A DNA stretch of 5,416 nucleotides, from positions 1-5,416 of the forward strand of contig QKHF01000309.1 of NCBI GenBank assembly GCA_003250135.1, in the 5' to 3' direction. Positions 1 to 4,554 of the stretch are shown here, in pieces. Each line of letters begins with the position of its first letter. Within the stretch, counting starts at the first letter, position 1. The translations under genes were made by a program, and so were the position numbers. The stretch is from Paracoccaceae bacterium. Lineage in GTDB: Bacteria > Pseudomonadota > Alphaproteobacteria > Rhodobacterales > Rhodobacteraceae. The notes beneath the pieces are model-generated. The model ran no database searches and was not told where the DNA came from. It was given only the letters and a program-made list of their open reading frames with translations.

Positions 1-801
1 GACGAGATGGAGTATCTCGTCTTCAATCCTTACTGGAACGTGCCCAAGAGCATCGCGCGAGAGGAGATTCTGCCGATCCTGAAAAAGGATCCGGGATACC
101 TTGCGCGCAACAACATGACCGCGACGCCCTGGCAGGGCTACTCGCCGCCGCCGCCGCCGCCGCCGGGTCCGATGTCTGTTTCCGCCCAGCCGGGGCAAGA
201 GTTGGCGCAGCGCGACCTCAACGCGCCCTATAATCCGGCGCTTGAGCGGGCGAGGGCTGAGGCACGCGCCGCCGCGTTGGCGGACCTGAACGGCGAGGAG
301 CCCGTCGTCGGCCCCGATGGCGCGGCGGTTGTGGCGGCGCCGGAGCCGGCTCGGACCCCCTACAATCCCTGGCTGCGCTATTCATCAGGATATTTTCCCT
401 ACACGATCCGGCAGAACCCCGGGGTGGGCAATGCGCTTGGCGACGTGAAGTTCCTGTTCCCCAACCACCACTCGATCTATCTGCATGACACGCCGACCAA
501 GAAGCTGTTCGCGCGCGAGCGGCGTGATTTCAGCCACGGCTGCGTCCGGATCCAGAAGCCTCTGGAACTGGCTGAAATTCTACTGGGCTGGCAGACCGAC
601 GATCCGACGGATTTCATGCGCAAGATGCTGGGTTATTCGACGGAGAAATGGATCACCCTGCGTGACAAGCTGCCGGTCCACCTGACGTATCGGACGGCCC
701 GGTTGAACACCGCAGGCGCGCTGGATTTCCTGCCCGACGTTTATGGTCGTGACGCGCTGGTCGCCGCCGCGCTGGAGGCGGAAGGGGTCTCCCTGCGCTG
801 A
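1..801 (+). CDS. L,D-transpeptidase, YcbB/YkuD type (5'-truncated by window edge)
   Basis: This is the C-terminal part of a periplasmic peptidoglycan L,D-transpeptidase, which makes 3-3 crosslinks or attaches partners to meso-diaminopimelate. The frame is open from base 1, so the start lies upstream. Residues are numbered from the internal Met at base 7. Residues 1-37 match the YcbB-type opening of the catalytic domain (VFNPYWNVP, then LP and DPGYLARNN). Residues 130-165 carry FPYTIRQNPG, NALGDVKFLFPN and IYLHDTP. The catalytic motif SHGCVRI lies at 176-182, with His177 and nucleophile Cys179. The active site looks complete. Between the two blocks is an unusual segment of about 75 residues (roughly 44-118), starting with seven prolines and then rich in Ala, Glu and Arg. 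In E. coli YcbB, as I recall it, the linker is much shorter. The family is clear; the exact reaction and crosslink type are not. The next gene starts 97 bp downstream on the same strand. Confidence 0.93.
   Translation, partial: DEMEYLVFNPYWNVPKSIAREEILPILKKDPGYLARNNMTATPWQGYSPPPPPPPGPMSVSAQPGQELAQRDLNAPYNPALERARAEARAAALADLNGEEPVVGPDGAAVVAAPEPARTPYNPWLRYSSGYFPYTIRQNPGVGNALGDVKFLFPNHHSIYLHDTPTKKLFARERRDFSHGCVRIQKPLELAEILLGWQTDDPTDFMRKMLGYSTEKWITLRDKLPVHLTYRTARLNTAGALDFLPDVYGRDALVAAALEAEGVSLR
145..165 (+). repeat. (CCG)7 trinucleotide tract coding for seven prolines
   Basis: Seven perfect tandem CCG codons lie inside the transpeptidase gene and encode Pro47-Pro53, followed by Gly-Pro. The unit is three bases, so copy-number changes would keep the frame and only alter the length of the polyproline linker. 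A run of seven prolines may also cause ribosome pausing relieved by EF-P (established for polyproline stretches; not shown here). Confidence 0.9.
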
Positions 802-841
802 TTTCACCCGGCGGAATTCGGCGCGGATTTCGGCTTACGCC

Positions 842-870
842 TTGCCACGTCCTCTCTGTCGCGGCTAAGC
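842..870 (+). promoter_or_regulatory. weak candidate promoter upstream of the lpxD-family gene
   Basis: TTGCCA at 842-847 is followed after 17 bases by CTAAGC at 865-870, within GGCTAAGC. This loosely resembles alphaproteobacterial housekeeping promoters (TTGAC-like, then GCTAnA-like). It would start transcription just ahead of the start codon at 899. The match is partial, and the cassette could instead be read through from the transpeptidase gene, as I see no terminator in 802-898. Confidence 0.22.
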
Positions 871-898
871 ACGCCATGGAGATGTTTCGGGGCGCGCC

Positions 899-1990
899 AT
901 GACCTATACTGTTTCGCAGATAGCCGCAGCTCTGGCGACGGAGGCCGCAGGGGATCTCTCGCTTGAAGTGGCGCGTCCGGCGCATCCGGCCAAGGCGGGC
1001 GAGGGCGATATCGCGCTGGCCATGGACCCGAAGTTCTTCGACGCCGTGAAGGCGGGCGCGGCGAAGGCCGCCATCCTGCCCGAAGGCGCTCCGTGGGAGG
1101 AACTGGGCCTCAAGGCGGCGATCTTCGTTGGCCGCTCGCGCTACGCGCTCTCCAAGCTGACCACCGCCTTCGCTCATCCGATTCATGCGCCGGTCGGCGT
1201 TCATCCGTCAGCCGTCGTCGACGACAGCGCGGAGTTGGGCGAGGGGGTCTCCATCGGCCCTCTGTGCGTGGTTGGTCCGCGCGCCAGGATCGGCGCCAAC
1301 AGCCGCCTGCTGGCGAGCGCGACGGTCGGCGAGGACGCTGTGCTGGGTCCCGACGCGCTGGTTCACAGCGGCGTTCGGGTCGGCGCCCGGGTCAGGATCG
1401 GCGCGCGCGCTATCCTGCAGCCGAATTCAGTGATCGGCGCCGACGGGTTCTCCTTCGTCACCCCCGAAAAGGGGTCGGTCGAGACCGCCAAGGCGGGCGG
1501 CGCGATCACCGACGAGGTGCGCAACGTGGAACTGGCGCGCATTCACTCGCTCGGCTCGGTCGTGCTGGGCGACGACGTCGAGGTCGGCGCCTGCACCACC
1601 ATCGACCGGGGCACGATGATCGACACCAGCGTCGGATCGGGCACCAAGATCGATAACCTCGTGCAGATCGGCCACAACGTTCAGGTGGGCGAGCACTGCA
1701 TGTTGTGCGGGCATGTCGGCATCGCGGGCAGTTGCGAGATCGGCGACCGCGTGGTGCTGGCGGGCGATGTGGGCGTGGCGGATCATGTGAAGATCGGCGA
1801 GGACAGCGTGATCGGCGCCAAGAGCGGCGTGGGATCGAATGTCGCCCCACGCTCTGTGCTGCTGGGGTTGCCCGCCATACCTGCAGCCGAGGCGGCGCGT
1901 GTATACGTCGCCATGCGCCGTGTTCCGGACCTGCTTGGAACGGTGCGCGCGTTGAAGAAACGTCTTTCCGAGATTGACCCTGCGGGGTAG
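899..1990 (+). CDS. lpxD: LpxD-family UDP-3-O-acylglucosamine N-acyltransferase (possible specialised paralogue)
   Basis: A cytoplasmic, acyl-ACP-dependent N-acyltransferase of 363 residues; E. coli LpxD is about 341. LpxD transfers a 3-hydroxyacyl chain to the 2-amino group of UDP-3-O-acylglucosamine in lipid A synthesis. Residues 1-95 fit the LpxD N-terminal uridine-binding domain. About 100-320 form a left-handed beta helix of hexapeptide repeats (IGA, VGE, LGD steps). About 333-359 form the C-terminal helix. GADGF (180-184), GACTTIDRG (230-238) and IGHNV (257-261) are conserved; His259 aligns with the E. coli catalytic His239. Two things are odd. The Asn-Pro motif of the uridine-binding domain reads Arg-Ser (79-80), and the stretch before GACTTIDRG is about 19 residues longer than in E. 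coli. The start at 899 has only weak ribosome-binding candidates, CGGGG at 888-892 or GGAG at 878-881. The gene is followed at 31 bp by an ACP, not by fabZ/lpxA. The family is secure; the exact substrate is uncertain. Confidence 0.9.
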   Translation: MTYTVSQIAAALATEAAGDLSLEVARPAHPAKAGEGDIALAMDPKFFDAVKAGAAKAAILPEGAPWEELGLKAAIFVGRSRYALSKLTTAFAHPIHAPVGVHPSAVVDDSAELGEGVSIGPLCVVGPRARIGANSRLLASATVGEDAVLGPDALVHSGVRVGARVRIGARAILQPNSVIGADGFSFVTPEKGSVETAKAGGAITDEVRNVELARIHSLGSVVLGDDVEVGACTTIDRGTMIDTSVGSGTKIDNLVQIGHNVQVGEHCMLCGHVGIAGSCEIGDRVVLAGDVGVADHVKIGEDSVIGAKSGVGSNVAPRSVLLGLPAIPAAEAARVYVAMRRVPDLLGTVRALKKRLSEIDPAG

Positions 1991-2011
1991 ATGTGGCGCC
2001 TACTCAACCAC

Positions 2012-2015
2012 GGAG
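2012..2015 (+). promoter_or_regulatory. ribosome binding site fixing the ACP start
   Basis: GGAG lies six bases before the ATG at 2022. This supports the start at 2022 over the in-frame ATG at 1974, which lies inside the lpxD-family gene and would add 16 residues unlike any ACP N-terminus. Confidence 0.7.
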
Positions 2016-2021
2016 CGTGAA

Positions 2022-2285
2022 ATGTCCTCAGACACCGAGCTTAAGGTCCGCGAAATCATCGCCGAACAAGCGGTTCTGGATGTAGATGAGGTCAAGCCAG
2101 AATCGACGCCGGAGGAGCTTGGTCTCGATTCCCTTTCGATGGTCGAGATCGTGTTCGCCATCGAAGAAGCGTTCGACATCACAGTGCCCTTCAACGCCAA
2201 TGAGCCGAATGCTTCGGATTTCGACATTTCGAACGTGGCGGCGATCGTCAAGGCCGTCGAGGCGCTGCGCGCCGCTGAAGCATGA
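2022..2285 (+). CDS. acyl carrier protein
   Basis: An 87-residue acidic carrier protein. Ser37 in the motif GLDSLSMVEIVFAIEEAFD (34-52) is the expected site for the 4'-phosphopantetheine arm. Helix 1 (about 4-16), the loop with VKPESTPEELG, helix 2 from Ser37, and a C-terminal helix (about 71-86) follow the usual ACP fold. The segment after helix 2 (DITVPFNANEPNASDFDIS) is a little longer than in housekeeping AcpP, so this is probably a dedicated carrier. It does not look like rhizobial AcpXL as I recall it. It sits 31 bp after the lpxD-family gene, and its TGA overlaps the ATG of the ketosynthase by four bases (ATGA, 2282-2285). That implies co-transcription and translational coupling. The likely role is to carry the acyl chain that the ketosynthase builds and the acyltransferase uses; this is inferred from the neighbours. 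Confidence 0.93.
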   Translation: MSSDTELKVREIIAEQAVLDVDEVKPESTPEELGLDSLSMVEIVFAIEEAFDITVPFNANEPNASDFDISNVAAIVKAVEALRAAEA

Positions 2286-3490
2286 GACGCGTCGCCGTAA
2301 CCGGAGTCGGTGTCGTCTCCGCGCTTGGAGTAGGGCGTAAGGCGCATTTCGACGGGCTGAGGGAAGGGCGCTGCGGCATCGGCGAGCTGGAGTTTCGCGA
2401 TGTTGAGCGGCTCTCGGTGACGATCGGCGGGCAGGCCAAGGATTTCAAATCCGAAGACCATTTCGGCCGGTCGCAGATCGCGTTGCTCGACCGGTTCACC
2501 CAGATGGCGCTGATCGCGGGTAAAGAGGCGGTCGAGGATTCCGGAATCGAGATCGACGAGGCTCTGGGACTCAGATCCGCTGTCGTCATCGGCAGCGGTA
2601 TGGGCGGGCTCGGCACGCTGGACGAGGGCTATCGCACTGTTTTCGAAGAGGGAAAGAACCGGGTTCATCCGTTTGTCGTTCCGCGCTCGATGTCCAACGC
2701 AGCCGCCAGCCAGTTGTCCATGGCCTACGGGATCAAGGGGCCGGCCTGGTCGGTTTCCACTGCGTGTTCGTCCTCCAACCACGCAATCGGCCAAGCGTTT
2801 CATCTGGTGCGCTCAGGGCTCTCGGACGCCGCTATCACCGGCGGCGCGGAAAGCATGCTCTGCTTCGGCGGCGTCAAGTGCTGGGAGGGGCTGCGCGTGA
2901 TGTCAAAGGACGGGTGCCGCCCGTTCTGCAAGACCCGCAACGGCATGGTGCAAGGCGAAGGCGCAGCGATCCTGGTGCTGGAGGAGATGGAGAGTGCCAA
3001 GGCCCGCGGCGCGCATATCTGGGGCGAGATCGCAGGCGTAGGCATGACCTCGGACGCGGGCGACATCGTGCAGCCCGATCCGGACGGAGCGTCCCGAGCG
3101 ATCCGGAGCGCGCTGAAGGACGCTGGGCTCGCGCCCGAGCAGATCGGCTATGTCAACGCGCATGGCACGGCGACCGCCGCCAATGACCGGAGCGAATGCA
3201 CAGCGCTGAAGGACGCGTTCGGCGACCACGCCTACAAGCTTATGGTGTCCTCGACCAAGTCGATGCACGGGCATGGCATCGGGGCGGCCGGGGCCCTGGA
3301 GAGCCTGGCGGTCTTGCTGGCGCTGACTGAAGGCGTGATCCCGCCCACGATCGGCTATCAGGAGCCGGACCCGGACTGCGATCTGGACGTGGTTCCGAAC
3401 GTGGCGCGCGATGCGAAGATCGACGCCGCAATCTCGAATTCCTTCGCCTTCGGCGGCCTGAACGCCGTGCTGGCGTTCAAGAAAGTCTGA
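2282..3490 (+). CDS. beta-ketoacyl-ACP synthase, KAS II (FabF)-like
   Basis: A 402-residue condensing enzyme of the thiolase fold, close to the usual FabF length of about 410. It joins malonyl-ACP to an acyl chain with loss of CO2. The Cys-His-His triad is complete: Cys162 in STACSSSNHAIG, His294 in VNAHGTAT, and His331 in STKSMHGHGIGAAGALE. The N-terminal VAVTGVGVVSALG, the VIGSGMGGL motif (102-110) and the Lys of STKSM are also present. Several positions differ from E. coli FabF as I recall it. The usual SMTGH reads SMHGH, and the gating segment NSFGFGGTN reads NSFAFGGLN (386-394), so Gly399 is Ala and Thr403 is Leu. The MHGH form recalls NodE-type synthases. The enzyme is therefore probably a specialised elongating synthase, not the housekeeping FabF, though chain length and substrate cannot be read from sequence. 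It starts inside the ACP stop codon and ends just before a strong terminator. Confidence 0.93.
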   Translation: MRRVAVTGVGVVSALGVGRKAHFDGLREGRCGIGELEFRDVERLSVTIGGQAKDFKSEDHFGRSQIALLDRFTQMALIAGKEAVEDSGIEIDEALGLRSAVVIGSGMGGLGTLDEGYRTVFEEGKNRVHPFVVPRSMSNAAASQLSMAYGIKGPAWSVSTACSSSNHAIGQAFHLVRSGLSDAAITGGAESMLCFGGVKCWEGLRVMSKDGCRPFCKTRNGMVQGEGAAILVLEEMESAKARGAHIWGEIAGVGMTSDAGDIVQPDPDGASRAIRSALKDAGLAPEQIGYVNAHGTATAANDRSECTALKDAFGDHAYKLMVSSTKSMHGHGIGAAGALESLAVLLALTEGVIPPTIGYQEPDPDCDLDVVPNVARDAKIDAAISNSFAFGGLNAVLAFKKV

Positions 3491-3499
3491 GGCTGCGGG

Positions 3500-3528
3500 A
3501 AAAGCCGGCTGCTGCGCCGCCGGCTTTT
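3500..3528. terminator. bidirectional intrinsic terminator between convergent genes
   Basis: A perfect 10-bp inverted repeat, AAAAGCCGGC (3500-3509) and GCCGGCTTTT (3519-3528), encloses a 9-base loop. It begins 9 bp after the ketosynthase stop. The T tract on the right and A tract on the left let it act on both strands, serving the plus-strand cassette and the minus-strand ialB-like gene that ends at 3554. Confidence 0.87.
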
Positions 3529-3553
3529 AATGCTGAGATTTCTCGGGTGGTGA

Positions 3554-4075
3554 TCAGCCTGCAGGTTTCAGCGAATCGAACGCCTTGGTGAAGCCTTTCA
3601 GAGAAATCGTGGCGTCATGGTTTTGACCGTCGAGTGAGCGAAAGCCCACCTTAGCTGAGGCGCCAGCTTTCAGCTGGGCGATGAAATCCTCTGCGATTGG
3701 TTCAAGAACCCGGCAGCCAACCTTGGTGCAGAAGCGATAAGGCGCGATGCGGGCCTTGCCGCTGTCCACCTGTACGCTGAGACCTTCAGTCAGGACGACG
3801 CCAAGCGGCACGACCACCTCCAGCTGCCCCGGAATCTTGGCGCCATTCGACAGCGCTCGGTTTTCGAAGCGCACGATCTTCACCAAGGCGATCGCACGTC
3901 CTTCCGCATCAGAAAAGGACTGCGACATCACGCAGATCTCGTTCGGAGCCGGAGCGCACCGGATCTCCCAATCGCCATGTGTGGCCACAAGCGTCGTGGC
4001 CTCCTGTGCGCTGGCGGGAGCGGCGAACGCAAGCGACAGCGCCGCTAGAACGATAAGCTTTCTAAGAAAGGTCAT
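3554..4075 (-). CDS. invasion-associated locus B (IalB) family periplasmic protein
   Basis: A 173-residue exported protein. Residues 1-23 form a clear Sec signal peptide: charged MTFLRK, hydrophobic LIVLAALSLAFAA, then ASA with predicted cleavage before Gln24. The mature part has the IalB pattern: GDWEIRC (34-40), ICVMSQ (47-52), a VPLGV segment (89-93) followed by LTEGLSVQVD, and RFCTKVGCR (114-122). Four cysteines (40, 48, 116, 121) could form two disulfides in the periplasm. The family is named after a Bartonella protein linked to red-cell invasion, but it is widespread in free-living alphaproteobacteria and its biochemical role is unknown, so a virulence role should not be assumed. The frame is open up to 4258, but the ATG at 4075 is chosen because AGGAG (4085-4081) lies five bases before it and the signal peptide starts there. 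It is convergent with the ketosynthase and divergent from the ATPase gene. Confidence 0.9.
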   Translation of the reverse strand: MTFLRKLIVLAALSLAFAAPASAQEATTLVATHGDWEIRCAPAPNEICVMSQSFSDAEGRAIALVKIVRFENRALSNGAKIPGQLEVVVPLGVVLTEGLSVQVDSGKARIAPYRFCTKVGCRVLEPIAEDFIAQLKAGASAKVGFRSLDGQNHDATISLKGFTKAFDSLKPAG

Positions 4076-4080
4076 TTGAT

Positions 4081-4085
4081 CTCCT
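4081..4085 (-). promoter_or_regulatory. Shine-Dalgarno site for the IalB-family gene
   Basis: CTCCT on the plus strand reads AGGAG on the minus strand and lies five bases before the ATG at 4075. It decides the start against the upstream in-frame extension to 4258, whose residues look like translated leader. Confidence 0.8.
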
Positions 4086-4188
4086 GAGATCTTGAATCGC
4101 GCGACAGTGGCGCGCGGCGTCTCCGGACCCTTGTCTCTGACGGGGGCCGTGAAATCAACCCGGGTCCACCGCGCTCTCCTGGAATTGA

Positions 4189-4222
4189 GAAGGGCGCCCC
4201 AATCGGAACGCCCTTCCTTTTT
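4189..4222 (+). terminator. candidate intrinsic terminator on the plus strand
   Basis: GAAGGGCG (4189-4196) pairs perfectly with CGCCCTTC (4209-4216) over a 12-base loop and is followed by CTTTTT (4217-4222). No plus-strand protein gene lies just upstream, since the ialB-like gene is on the other strand. It would therefore end either a small RNA or leftover transcription running antisense through ialB. On the minus strand the same hairpin would be part of a long ialB leader, without a T tract. Confidence 0.5.
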
Positions 4223-4447
4223 AGGATTATCTCTTCCCTGTCGGACTGGCCGCGCCAATCACGAAGGGGACGCTAGTGGCGTCGCGCGCGGTCAAGTGTT
4301 TTCGAAGAAACGATAAAATTGGGCGAAAGCCGGCTTTGGCGCGGTGAAAAAAGGCCGCGCCGGCGCGCGGCGCGACAGTCCACAGGGAGGAGATGCCCCA
4401 CCAGATCCGTCACGGAAGCAGGGCAGACAAATCGTCTCGCGGAAAGG

Positions 4448-4462
4448 TTAACGCTGCGTTGA
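4448..4462. promoter_or_regulatory. possible CtrA-like site upstream of the ATPase gene
   Basis: TTAA (4448-4451), seven bases, then TTGA (4459-4462) matches the alphaproteobacterial CtrA consensus TTAA-N7-TTAA with one mismatch. It lies about 95 bp before the ATPase start. A single imperfect site of this size can arise by chance. Confidence 0.18.
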
Positions 4463-4544
4463 GGCGTCTCGCGCTTCGAGCCGATTTTTCACGGGATTTT
4501 CAGCTTACGGAATGCTAACGCGCTAGGATGGATTGGATGCCGGC

Positions 4545-4549
4545 AGGGG
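4545..4549 (+). promoter_or_regulatory. ribosome binding site favouring the ATPase start at 4555
   Basis: AGGGG lies five bases before the ATG at 4555. In-frame ATGs at 4528 and 4537 are also open; the one at 4537 has AGGA eight bases upstream, so a protein longer by six or nine residues cannot be excluded. Confidence 0.5.
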
Positions 4550-4554
4550 CGAGC

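Larger units (their letters stand above)
4076..4554. other. 479-bp intergenic region between divergent genes, rich in inverted repeats
   Basis: No convincing gene lies here: the open frames are short, Arg-rich and lack family motifs. Four structures can be seen. First, nested arms GCGCGG (4112-4117)/CCGCGC (4169-4174) and GGACCC (4125-4130)/GGGTCC (4162-4167). Second, a terminator-like hairpin at 4189-4222. Third, the palindrome AAAGCCGGCTTT (4326-4337) followed by a 7-bp hairpin (4338-4344 with 4355-4361). Fourth, a hairpin at 4394-4425 whose apex resembles SRP RNA. It should also contain promoters in both directions. On the minus strand, TTGACC (4295-4290) and TAGCGT (4275-4270) are a weak pair; on the plus strand, TAAAAT (4314-4319) is a possible -10 without a good -35. 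The role of the region is unknown. Confidence 0.6.

Noticed and set aside
653..1204. Minus-strand open frame of 183 codons across the transpeptidase/lpxD junction
   Set aside because: Arg-rich low-quality translation with no family motif, overlapping two well-supported plus-strand genes.
1974..2021. N-terminal extension of the ACP from the ATG at 1974
   Set aside because: It overlaps the end of the lpxD-family gene, adds 16 residues unlike ACP termini, and the ATG at 2022 has a well-spaced GGAG.
2000..2803. Long minus-strand open frame of 267 codons opposite the ACP and ketosynthase
   Set aside because: No recognisable motifs; it lies opposite two clear genes and is a by-product of GC-rich codon use.
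899..3490. Identification as the rhizobial acpXL very-long-chain lipid A cluster
   Set aside because: The ACP does not resemble AcpXL as recalled, only one ketosynthase is present, and fabZ and lpxXL are missing from the window.
4112..4222. 6S RNA identity for the nested-stem region
   Set aside because: The rod-with-bubble shape is suggestive, but the stems are short, the 5' and 3' ends do not pair, and no 6S neighbour gene is present; kept only as an unnamed RNA candidate.
4076..4258. Upstream extension of the IalB-family protein to 4258
   Set aside because: It would bury the signal peptide 61 residues inside the protein; AGGAG and the signal peptide both point to the ATG at 4075.
4092..4316. 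Possible small protein on the plus strand in the intergenic region
   Set aside because: Its 74 residues look like translated structured non-coding DNA, it has no good ribosome binding site, and it spans the terminator-like hairpin.
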